This document shows positions 35,113-42,784 of a stretch of DNA of 58,469 nt, in pieces. The translations under genes were made by a program, and so were the position numbers. This stretch comes from Fusobacterium sp. (GTDB lineage Bacteria; Fusobacteriota; Fusobacteriia; Fusobacteriales; Fusobacteriaceae). How positions within the stretch are numbered: position 1 is the stretch's first letter; each line of letters opens with the position of its first letter. The notes below the pieces were generated by a model. That model ran no database searches. It was not told where the DNA came from and saw only the letters and a program-made list of their open reading frames with translations. The DNA lies in NCBI RefSeq assembly GCF_032477075.1, contig NZ_JAWDXO010000018.1, forward strand, positions 1 through 58,469, written 5' to 3'.

Positions 35113-35547
35113 CTACCATTTTTCTAAAAGTTTTGACATTATTCTCTTTAAAGTATTTATTTCATCTTTTTCAAGTATCTGTTCTACTTTTTTATGAAAT
35201 ATCTCTGATACATCAAAAATGACTCCTATAACTTCTTCTGCCTTTTGTCCCAATTCCAGATACATCACTCTTCTATCTTCAGAACAAACTCTTTTTCTCA
35301 CATATCCCTTTTTTTCTAACTTATTTACAAGGATAGATACTGTTGACTTGTCTTTTGATATTTTTTCTGATATTTCTTTCATAGAAAGAGTTTTAAAAAT
35401 ATACAATACTATAATTATCCTTATATGAGAATATCCTAAATCTGTTATTCCCTTTTTTCTCAGCTCTTCATCCATAAAAATTCTGCTCCTATGGTGGGCC
35501 CTAGAGAGATAACTATATAATGAATTTCCAAAAACTTCATTTTTCAT
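35113..35547 (-). CDS. MarR family transcriptional regulator
   Basis: A 144-residue winged-helix dimer. The recognition region is LSMKEISEKISKDKSTVSILVNKLEKKGYVRK (about 54-85), followed by the wing RVCSEDRRVMYLELGQK, the MarR signature. MarR proteins are mostly repressors released by phenolic or drug-like ligands. It is transcribed with the MATE gene, and its promoter is covered by a 28-bp inverted repeat at 35569-35596, so self-repression and control of efflux are likely. Confidence 0.92.
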   Translation of the reverse strand: MKNEVFGNSLYSYLSRAHHRSRIFMDEELRKKGITDLGYSHIRIIIVLYIFKTLSMKEISEKISKDKSTVSILVNKLEKKGYVRKRVCSEDRRVMYLELGQKAEEVIGVIFDVSEIFHKKVEQILEKDEINTLKRIMSKLLEKW

Positions 35548-35566
35548 ATTTCATCACCTATCCCTT

Positions 35567-35595
35567 AATTTAACATGAAATTAGTTTTATGTCAA
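35567..35595 (-). promoter_or_regulatory. Promoter of marR-MATE
   Basis: A perfect TTGACA (35595-35590) and TAAATT (35572-35567) are 17 nt apart on the minus strand, about 20 nt before the marR start. Confidence 0.7.
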
Positions 35596-35596
35596 A
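35569..35596. promoter_or_regulatory. Inverted repeat, likely MarR operator
   Basis: The plus-strand half TTTAACATGAAA (35569-35580) and the reverse complement of the other half, TTTGACATAAAA (35585-35596), match at 10 of 12 positions around a 4-nt centre. The repeat spans the -35 box, the spacer and most of the -10 box of the marR promoter, where a repressor would block polymerase. Confidence 0.65.
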
Positions 35597-35713
35597 CTAT
35601 TATTTATGTCTATATTTGTAATATTTCCACTAAAGCAAATACTAAATGATATTTCAATAAAAATTTTTTTAATAAAAAATTCCTAAAATTTATTTTAATT
35701 AATAGAGATTTTA

Positions 35714-35736
35714 AATTAATAAATTCATGATATAAT
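35714..35736 (+). promoter_or_regulatory. Possible -10 box before the exported-protein pair
   Basis: TATAAT at 35731-35736 lies about 95 nt before the lipoprotein start. No good -35 box is present at 16-18 nt, so the call is weak. The rest of 35597-35831 is very AT-rich and shows nothing else. Confidence 0.3.
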
Positions 35737-35831
35737 AATTAAAGAATATAAGCTTTATTATTTATTTTAAGACTAGTAACCTTTTAGAAAATTTTAATAT
35801 AAATATAAAAAATAATTAAGGAGTGATCTTA

Positions 35832-36404
35832 TTGAAAAGAAATATATTAATTTTTTTATTATTGCTAATTTTAGGAGCCTGTGGACAAAAAGAAATATAC
35901 AAAACAAAAAATGATGTTTCAAGGGTTAAAAATGAAATTTCTTACTCCATTAATTATGATGAATTTTATAGTTATTTAAAGGAAGCTTTTCCTAAAATAA
36001 AATTTGAAAAACAAGAACCTAGAATTACTAAAAGTGGTAAATATGTTGGAGTTATTACTTGGAAAAAATTTAAACTAGAATGTAATTTTAAAGAAAAAAA
36101 TAGTGAGTTAACTTCAATCTATCTATCTTCACCAAAAGGAGAAACAAAACACTCAAAAACAGTGGCTTTAATTAAAAATGTGGAATTTAATCAGCAGGAT
36201 ATAAAAGATTTAAAAAAATATTCATTAGTAATTAATAACATTTTAAACTCCAGTAATACACAAAATCAAATGCAAGAATTTTTAAATGGAAAACTTAAAA
36301 AGAATATAGAAAGAGGAAAAACACAAATAGGATATTCCAGGGTAACTTTAAAACTTAGTGGTTCTACTTTACTTGTTGTATTTGAACCAAATATTATAAA
36401 ATAA
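35832..36404 (+). CDS. Lipoprotein of unknown function
   Basis: N-terminus MKRNILIFLLLLILGACGQ has a lipobox (LGAC), so the mature protein should be lipid-anchored. The remaining 170 residues are Lys/Glu-rich with alternating strands and helices; I do not recognise a family. I prefer a TTG start at 35832 because AAGGAG stands 8 nt before it; a GTG at 35823 overlaps that site. It precedes another small exported protein by 28 nt, and the pair is the first plus-strand gene group. Base composition looks even more AT-rich than its neighbours. Confidence 0.7.
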   Translation: MKRNILIFLLLLILGACGQKEIYKTKNDVSRVKNEISYSINYDEFYSYLKEAFPKIKFEKQEPRITKSGKYVGVITWKKFKLECNFKEKNSELTSIYLSSPKGETKHSKTVALIKNVEFNQQDIKDLKKYSLVINNILNSSNTQNQMQEFLNGKLKKNIERGKTQIGYSRVTLKLSGSTLLVVFEPNIIK

Positions 36405-36432
36405 ATAATACATTGCAAAAAGGAGTAAATTT

Positions 36433-36906
36433 ATGACAAAACTTTTTTTAATAATTTTCTTATTAGTATCATTATCAATTTATGGTGCTTCTGAAGCTCA
36501 AAGATTTCTCGAAAGTACTTTAAAAGAATTTCAAACAGGTAAAATGATTGAATCTACAGATGTTGAAACAAATGTTATAGCACCTGTTTTTAAAAAAATG
36601 ACTTATAAAATTAAAAATATAACTGAAAATAAAAATACGACTGAAATACTCCTAAGTATAAAAGCTGTTGATGTAGGAAAATATATAGAAGAATATCAAT
36701 CTTCCACTTCTGATGAAATAACTGATGAACAAATTGAAGAAAAGGCAACTAAATTTTTTATAGAATTAGAAAAACGAAATGATTTAAAATATATAGAAAC
36801 TGATATTATTGTTACATTAGAAAAATCCGATGGTGAATGGTTTATAGTTAATAATGATGAAATTATAGATGTTTTAACTGGAGATATTTCAAGTATGTTT
36901 GAATAG
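36433..36906 (+). CDS. Small exported protein of unknown function
   Basis: The protein has 157 residues. A signal peptide (MTKLFLIIFLLVSLSIYGAS) without lipobox points to the periplasm. The body begins with a helix (EAQRFLESTLKEFQTGKMIE), then strands alternate with helices, ending with SDGEWFIVNNDEIIDVLTG. That layout, with a closing strand containing GEWFI, resembles NTF2-like lipoprotein domains (DUF4878/DUF5105 type), but this is a fold guess. It has a GGAGT ribosome site and is probably co-transcribed with the lipoprotein gene before it. Confidence 0.65.
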   Translation: MTKLFLIIFLLVSLSIYGASEAQRFLESTLKEFQTGKMIESTDVETNVIAPVFKKMTYKIKNITENKNTTEILLSIKAVDVGKYIEEYQSSTSDEITDEQIEEKATKFFIELEKRNDLKYIETDIIVTLEKSDGEWFIVNNDEIIDVLTGDISSMFE

Positions 36907-37153
36907 AATATAAAAATAACTCCTACATTAAGAGAGGCTAAAAAAGCAATTTGTAAAGTTATATAAAATAATAATATATTTAAAGAAAAAATAATTTTAA
37001 CATAAAAAATTAAAAAACTAATCTTTCTATAAATTACGAATTAGAGAATTTAAAAAAAATTATAATTGTTAATAAAATATCTCAATTCTTTTAAGTAAAA
37101 ATATGATATAATTCACTGTATACAATAACTTAATTTCTAAAGAGGTAATTTTG

Positions 37154-38440
37154 ATGAAAATAGCTATTATTGGTGCTCCTGACTCTGTTGAAAAAATATA
37201 TAATATTCTTTCTTCTGAGTATAAAAATGCAAACTTCTTAAAATATCCAAAAGAAAAAATTGAAGAAATGATTCCTCTTATTCAAAAATTAGAAAATGAT
37301 GTAGATGGAATATATCTTACAGGGATAGGAGTTTATTCTTCTCTAAATCTTAAAACAGATCTTTCTGACAAAACCATTGTTTACACCAAAAGAGGAGAGA
37401 TGGGAATAATTAAGGCTTTTTTGTATCTTCAGAAAGATTATGAGTCTATAGATAATTTAAGAATAGGTATGGATCTTATTGAAGAAAAAACATTGAAAGA
37501 TATCCTTGAAGAATATGAAATTCAAATAAAAAATTACTATCTTCAAGAATATGAATATTCTAAAACTGAAGAAGAATACCTTAAAAATTATCTTGAAAAA
37601 CTGAAAACAAAAGAAATAGATTGTATTATCACAGCATTTGGATATATTTATTATTATTTAAAGAGACTTAACATTCCAGTTTATAGGCTACAAGCAACCA
37701 ACACTGAAATAAAATTAGAATTTAAAAAACTTGAGTTAATGGCAAAAATAAAAGAACTTGAAAAAATAGGTATTGGAGTTCAAATAATTAAACTTGTTAA
37801 GAAAAATATTTCAGAACTTACTCAAAAAACTTTACAAAATAAAAATACCTTTGAAACTAAATTATTAGAATATACTAGAGAAATTCAAGGAAATATACAA
37901 TTTCTTGGAAATGAAGAGTATTATATCTTAGCTAATAAAGGTCTTTTATTGGAAGAAGAAAGTTTGAAAACAATTACTGCTCTTATTAAAAATACCTCAA
38001 AAAAAGATTTTTATGCAGGAGTAGGAATTGGTGAAGGACAAACTATTTTGCAAGCTGAAGCTCATGGAAGAAAAGCCTTAAAACTTAGCCTTTCAAAAAA
38101 TAAAAATGAAATATATTTTTATGATGGAAAAAATGTTTCTGGACCTCTATTGACAGAAAATATGCTTCAGTATAGTGATTCTGTTAATAAAGATATTTTT
38201 GAACTTTCAAAAAAAATAGGTATCAGCTCTACTTATTTAGAAAAATTAAAATCTATTATAAAAAAATATGGTAAAAATACTTTTTCCAGTAAAGAACTTG
38301 CTGGAATATTTGAAATTAGTGAAAGAAGTGTCAATCGTTTATTAAAAAAAATCATTGAAAATGGTTATGGAGAAGAAGCTGAATTTGAAAATACTCCTGG
38401 TGCTGGAAGACCTCGAAGAAAAATAAAATTTAATTTTTAA
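37154..38440 (+). CDS. One-component transcriptional regulator with sensor and GGDEF-like domains
   Basis: The protein has 428 residues. Residues 1-200 look like an alpha/beta ligand-sensor region (MKIAIIGAPDSVEKIYNIL; CIITAFGYIYYYLKRLNIPVYRL). About 240-345 resemble a degenerate GGDEF-type domain, with YAGVGIGEGQTILQAEAHGR, as found in CdaR/PucR-like regulators; no cyclase motif is present. The C-terminus (360-428) is a winged helix with FSSKELAGIFEISERSVNRLL and a basic wing GAGRPRRK. I start at ATG 37154; the in-frame TTG just before it has poorer spacing from the AGAGG site. It directly precedes, and likely controls, the transporter-hydrolase operon. Confidence 0.75.
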   Translation: MKIAIIGAPDSVEKIYNILSSEYKNANFLKYPKEKIEEMIPLIQKLENDVDGIYLTGIGVYSSLNLKTDLSDKTIVYTKRGEMGIIKAFLYLQKDYESIDNLRIGMDLIEEKTLKDILEEYEIQIKNYYLQEYEYSKTEEEYLKNYLEKLKTKEIDCIITAFGYIYYYLKRLNIPVYRLQATNTEIKLEFKKLELMAKIKELEKIGIGVQIIKLVKKNISELTQKTLQNKNTFETKLLEYTREIQGNIQFLGNEEYYILANKGLLLEEESLKTITALIKNTSKKDFYAGVGIGEGQTILQAEAHGRKALKLSLSKNKNEIYFYDGKNVSGPLLTENMLQYSDSVNKDIFELSKKIGISSTYLEKLKSIIKKYGKNTFSSKELAGIFEISERSVNRLLKKIIENGYGEEAEFENTPGAGRPRRKIKFNF

Positions 38441-38453
38441 AAGTATAAATTTG

Positions 38454-38490
38454 AAAGTAATTGTTCTTAATAAAAACAATTACTTTTTTT
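38454..38490 (+). terminator. Terminator after the regulator gene
   Basis: A perfect 12-bp stem (AAAGTAATTGTT at 38454-38465 with AACAATTACTTT at 38475-38486) is followed by T residues. It separates the regulator from the operon promoter at 38506. Confidence 0.8.
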
Positions 38491-38505
38491 ATTGAAAAAA
38501 ATATA

Positions 38506-38534
38506 TTGACAAATATTAAAAAAAATTGTATAAA
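38506..38534 (+). promoter_or_regulatory. Promoter of the AbgT-DUF5058-M20 operon
   Basis: A perfect TTGACA (38506-38511) and TATAAA (38529-38534) are separated by 17 nt. The leader is about 55 nt long. I see no clear operator palindrome. Confidence 0.75.
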
Positions 38535-38597
38535 CTATTTAACTAAAAAATTAAGGACATATTAAAGACAAGACTTTAATATCTAAAGGAGGATTTT

Positions 38598-40169
38598 ATG
38601 ACACAAGGAAATGTTAAAAGCACCAAAATGACAACTTTTATTAAAACTGTAGAAAGAGTCGGAAATAAATTACCTGACCCATTTATTTTATTTGGAATAT
38701 TTGCTATTTTTACTTTAATTATATCTCTTATTTTATCAAAAATGGGTGTAGAAGCCTCTTTTATGGAAAAAGGTGCAGAAGCTCTCACTGTAGTGAAAAT
38801 TGAAAATTTACTTACTTTCAATAAATTGAGACAAGTTGTTTCTGATTTTCCTACTACTTATGTAAATTTTCCATCTTTAAAACTTGTTCTTATTATGATG
38901 ATGGCTATTGGAGTAGTTGAAGAAACTGGATTTTTTGACTCTGTTATGAGAAAATATCTATTAAAAGCTCCTAAAGGCGTAGTAACTGCTGTATTTATTT
39001 TTGCATGTGTAAATGCTAATGTTATGTCAGATGCTGGAGTTATTCTTACACTTACGTTAGGTGGAGTTGTCTTTGCTTCAATAGGCAGAAGTCCTATTCT
39101 TGGAATAATGCTTGGATATGCAGCTTGTAATGGCGGATATTGTGCTAGTCTCCTAGTAGCTGGAGCAGATGCACTTGTAGCTGGTATTACTGAACAAGTA
39201 GCTGTAGACGCAGGTTTTCATTTAGATATCAACCCTTTGTGTAACTACTATTTTATGGCTGCTGCTACAGTAGTTCTTACTGTAGTTCTTACAATATTCA
39301 CTGAGAAGTTTATAATGAGACTTTTTCCAGAAGAGGAAACTGCTGATGATTCTATGTTAAAAAAATATGAACTTTCTGATTTGGAAAATAGAGGATTAAA
39401 ATTTGGGATGTATGGTTTTATTTCTTTTGTAATTATTATGCTTACTCTAACTCTTCCATCAGGAGCTTTTTTTAGAAATGCTGCTGGAGGATTTTTACCT
39501 AAATCACCATTACTTTCATCTATTGTAGTTATTTTATTTTTCCTATTTCTTTTCATAGGAGTTAGCTATGGAATAGGAATCAAAAAAATAGCCAGTGGAA
39601 AGGATGTTTCTAAGCTTCTCCAAGCTGGAGCAAAAAAATCTGCTCCATTGATGGTTACTTTCCTTACTTGTGCTTTATTTATGGATCTTTTAAATAAAAG
39701 TAACATCTTAAGAATAATAGCTATAAAAATGGCTGAACTTATTAAAGCTGCCAATGTTGGACCTCTATTTCTTCTTATTCTGGTAGTTATTCTTACTGCT
39801 ATGATGAATCCATTTATGACTTCTGCATCTACAAAATGGATATTATTGGCTCCTATGGTGGTTCCTGTATTTGGAATGATTGGAGTTAATCCTGCCTATG
39901 CACAGCTTGCTTATAGGATTGGAGATTCTGCAACTAATATAATCTCTCCTTTACATCCAGCAATAACTGTTATTATAGGTCTTATGGCTCAATACAATTC
40001 TGAAAAAGAAAAGAAAACTGGAAAAAAAATAGATGAAGCTGGTTTTGGAACTATCTTCTCTTTAACTCTTCCTTATTCTATAGTTATTCTCATAACTCTT
40101 ACTACACTTATGATTATCTGGTATATTTTAAGATTACCTATTGGTTTAGGAGTTTCTACATTTATATAA
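38598..40169 (+). CDS. AbgT family transporter
   Basis: The protein has 523 residues and about a dozen membrane segments. N-terminal VERVGNKLPDPFILFGIFA and the internal VNANVMSDAGVI, MMNPFMTSASTKWILLAPM and GDSATNIISPLHPA are characteristic of AbgT transporters. Known members import p-aminobenzoyl-glutamate or export sulfonamides. In this operon, with two M20 hydrolases, import of an amino-acid conjugate or dipeptide is the better guess. Start ATG has GGAGG. First gene after the promoter at 38506. Confidence 0.92.
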   Translation: MTQGNVKSTKMTTFIKTVERVGNKLPDPFILFGIFAIFTLIISLILSKMGVEASFMEKGAEALTVVKIENLLTFNKLRQVVSDFPTTYVNFPSLKLVLIMMMAIGVVEETGFFDSVMRKYLLKAPKGVVTAVFIFACVNANVMSDAGVILTLTLGGVVFASIGRSPILGIMLGYAACNGGYCASLLVAGADALVAGITEQVAVDAGFHLDINPLCNYYFMAAATVVLTVVLTIFTEKFIMRLFPEEETADDSMLKKYELSDLENRGLKFGMYGFISFVIIMLTLTLPSGAFFRNAAGGFLPKSPLLSSIVVILFFLFLFIGVSYGIGIKKIASGKDVSKLLQAGAKKSAPLMVTFLTCALFMDLLNKSNILRIIAIKMAELIKAANVGPLFLLILVVILTAMMNPFMTSASTKWILLAPMVVPVFGMIGVNPAYAQLAYRIGDSATNIISPLHPAITVIIGLMAQYNSEKEKKTGKKIDEAGFGTIFSLTLPYSIVILITLTTLMIIWYILRLPIGLGVSTFI

Positions 40170-40216
40170 CTAATTACTAAAAAGTTTAAAATACTATATA
40201 ATAAAAAGGAGATAAA

Positions 40217-40924
40217 ATGGAAAATTTAAATCACATGATCTATGCTAACCATCCTTTAATTTGGTTAATATGTTCAATTGGAATTATCATAGTTTTAATC
40301 CAATCTGCTCTAATTATTAAAAAGTCTATTCAAGCTGGAAAAGATATGGGAATTCCTAAAGAGAGAATGAATAGAGGAATAAAAACAGCTGCAATTGCAA
40401 GTATTGGTCCTGCTCTTGGAGTTGTTGGAAGTCTTTTAGCTCTTCTTGTCACAATGGGATCTCCTGTTTCTGCTCTTAGACTTAGTGTCATTGGTGGCTC
40501 TAATTTTGAAGCTATGGCTGCTAATTTTGGTGCTCAGGCAATGGGTTCAGAACTTTCTACCCACATGACACCTCTTGTATTCACAAATGCTCTTTGGGCA
40601 ATGGCATTAGGATCTATGGGATGGATTATATTTGTTTTCCTTTTTGCCCATAAAATGGATAGAGTAAATGGGCTGCTTACTAGTGGAAGAAAAGCTCTTC
40701 TCCCTGCTGTAGGACTTGGAGCTATGCTTGGTTCTTTTGCTTATTTCAATATAGGAAATTATCTAAAAGTTACAACAAATCCAAACATTACTTTATCTGC
40801 TGTTTCTGGACTTATTATAATGATTATTTGTTTAAAAGTAGGGGAAAAATTTAGTTGGTTAAAAGAATGGGCTTTAACTATTGCAATGTTTGGTGGAGCT
40901 ATAATAGCTACAATAGCATTTTAA
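40217..40924 (+). CDS. DUF5058 family membrane protein
   Basis: The protein has 235 residues and about six hydrophobic segments. The N-terminus NHPLIWLICSIGIIIVLIQSALIIKKS and the central AAIASIGPALGVVGSLLALL match the DUF5058 pattern, a family of unknown function often next to peptidase or amidohydrolase genes. The polar loop GGSNFEAMAANFGAQAMGS between segments may form part of a substrate path. It lies 47 nt after abgT-like and 28 nt before a second, unrelated membrane protein, probably its partner. Confidence 0.8.
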   Translation: MENLNHMIYANHPLIWLICSIGIIIVLIQSALIIKKSIQAGKDMGIPKERMNRGIKTAAIASIGPALGVVGSLLALLVTMGSPVSALRLSVIGGSNFEAMAANFGAQAMGSELSTHMTPLVFTNALWAMALGSMGWIIFVFLFAHKMDRVNGLLTSGRKALLPAVGLGAMLGSFAYFNIGNYLKVTTNPNITLSAVSGLIIMIICLKVGEKFSWLKEWALTIAMFGGAIIATIAF

Positions 40925-40952
40925 AACTATGAGTGACTAGGAGGAAATTTAA

Positions 40953-41630
40953 GTGAGTATTTATAATAACTATATTGAAAGTATAACAAAAATCGGCAGA
41001 TCAACAATGGTTTTAGGATTAGTAGCAACTTTACTTCCACCTTTAGTAATGACATTTTATTTTGGTTTTAATCCTGGAATTGCTGCTATAATGGCTGGAG
41101 CTATTTCTCAAATGTCTGTTTCTGGTGCTTTTTATTTCAGTGAACCTATCAGTTATTATCCAATAGTTGGCAGAGCTGGACTTTATATGGGATTCTTATC
41201 AGGAAATCTTGTCAATATGAGAATACCTGCTGCAATAGCTTCTCAGGAAGCTGCTGAATATGAATCAGGAACTGAAGAAGGGGCTATTATGGGAACTATT
41301 GGTATTGGAGTTTCTATTTGGATAGGAATAGTATTTTTACTCCTTTCTGTTTTTGCTGGGCAAACTCTTTTATCAAAATTACCTGTTTCTTTTATGACTA
41401 TGCTTAGTTTAATTATTCCAGCATTATTTGGAGGAGTTTTTGCACAATTTGCTATAAAATCACCTAAAACTGCAATATTTGCCCTAGCAGTATCTCTTAT
41501 TATGACAAAATTAGTAGCTCTTATTCCAGGAAATCCATCATTTATAGTAACATTAGTATCTGTATTTTCAACAATAACTTTTGCTAAAAAATTAATGGAT
41601 AAAGAACTTTCTAAAAAATCTGTAAATTAA
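40953..41630 (+). CDS. Multi-pass membrane protein, probable partner of DUF5058
   Basis: The protein has 225 residues with about six membrane segments. The short cytoplasmic N-terminus (MSIYNNYIESITKIGRSTM) is followed by segments rich in Gly/Ala; an acidic loop, EAAEYESGTEEGA, lies in the middle. I do not recognise a named family. GTG start with AGGAGG 8 nt upstream. Its place between DUF5058 and two M20 hydrolases suggests a two-subunit transporter with DUF5058; that is inference from gene order. Confidence 0.75.
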   Translation: MSIYNNYIESITKIGRSTMVLGLVATLLPPLVMTFYFGFNPGIAAIMAGAISQMSVSGAFYFSEPISYYPIVGRAGLYMGFLSGNLVNMRIPAAIASQEAAEYESGTEEGAIMGTIGIGVSIWIGIVFLLLSVFAGQTLLSKLPVSFMTMLSLIIPALFGGVFAQFAIKSPKTAIFALAVSLIMTKLVALIPGNPSFIVTLVSVFSTITFAKKLMDKELSKKSVN

Positions 41631-41640
41631 GGAGAATAAA

Positions 41641-42759
41641 ATGAATAAAAAAAGAATGATAGAAAATTTCATAGAAATGATAAAGATACACTCTCCTTCT
41701 AATAATGAAGGGATATATGCTGAATACTTAATAAACCTTTTAAAAGAGCTTGGTGGGGAAATTTACTTAGATAATGGATATAAAAATTATGGAGGAAATG
41801 CTCCTGTTATTTTTGCAAAATTCAAAGGAAATTCATCTGAAAAAGGAATAACCTTAGCTGCTCATATGGATGTAATCGAACCATCTTCAAATATAAATCC
41901 TATAATAGAAAATAATATAATAAAAACTGATGGAACTACTACTTTAGGTGGAGATGACAAAGCTGGAATAGCTAGTATCATTGAAGTTTTAAGAACTATT
42001 AAAGAAAATAAATTAAATCATAGAGATATTTTTGTATTATTAACTCCTTGTGAAGAAGCTGGTATGCTTGGTGCAAAGAATATTGATTGGACTTCTGTTC
42101 CTGCTGCTATGAAACCAGCTATAAATATGCTTGTTATAGATAATGCTGGTAAAGCTGGACTCATTGCTCATACTGCTCCTAGTAAATATGGAATATCTTT
42201 TACATTTACTGGAAAAAAAGCTCATGCAGGAATAGAACCTGAAAAAGGAATTAATGCTATATGTATAGCTGCTCATGCTATATCTAATATGAAAATAGGA
42301 CGTATTGATGAATTTACTACTTCCAATATAGGAAGTATCAAATCTGATTTTCCAACTAATGTAGTTTCTGATTGTTGTGTATTTACTGCTGAATTAAGAG
42401 GCCATTCTGAAGAAAAAATTATTGAAATGTTAAATAATTATGAAGAAGCATGTAAAAATGCCTCTCTCTTATTTGGTGGAAAATATACTATAGAAAAAAG
42501 TCATGATTATCCAGCTCTCAAACCAAAAGATGATTTGAAATTTGCTAAAGAATTTGCTAAAATTTATGAAGAGATTGGTATTCACCCAGAACTAAAAATA
42601 ATTGGTGGTGGGTCTGATAGCAATATTCTAGCAAAAGAAGGTTTCAATTCTATAATCATTGGTGTTGGAATGTATGATGTTCATACTGTTAATGAATATC
42701 TTGTCACTGATGATTTATTTAAAACTACAGAGGCTATTTTGAAGTATATTATAAAATAA
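41641..42759 (+). CDS. M20-family peptidase, PepT-like
   Basis: A cytoplasmic zinc peptidase of 372 residues: AAHMDVIEP, LGGDDKAGIA, PCEEAGMLGA, a dimerisation domain with KKAHAGIEPEKG, and the C-terminal GGGSDSNI. It is a clear paralogue of the minus-strand gene at 14679, with the same motif order and length. AAGGAG precedes the start, 10 nt after the previous gene. It probably cleaves the compound brought in by the operon's transporters; the substrate is not known. Confidence 0.87.
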   Translation: MNKKRMIENFIEMIKIHSPSNNEGIYAEYLINLLKELGGEIYLDNGYKNYGGNAPVIFAKFKGNSSEKGITLAAHMDVIEPSSNINPIIENNIIKTDGTTTLGGDDKAGIASIIEVLRTIKENKLNHRDIFVLLTPCEEAGMLGAKNIDWTSVPAAMKPAINMLVIDNAGKAGLIAHTAPSKYGISFTFTGKKAHAGIEPEKGINAICIAAHAISNMKIGRIDEFTTSNIGSIKSDFPTNVVSDCCVFTAELRGHSEEKIIEMLNNYEEACKNASLLFGGKYTIEKSHDYPALKPKDDLKFAKEFAKIYEEIGIHPELKIIGGGSDSNILAKEGFNSIIIGVGMYDVHTVNEYLVTDDLFKTTEAILKYIIK

Positions 42760-42784
42760 AGCCTCAGAGGAGAAGAGAGTTATT

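Noticed and set aside
36907..37153. A gene or small RNA between the exported-protein pair and the regulator
   Set aside because: No ribosome-site-linked frame and no stable G-C hairpin; only a lone TATAAT at 37107-37112 with a poor -35.
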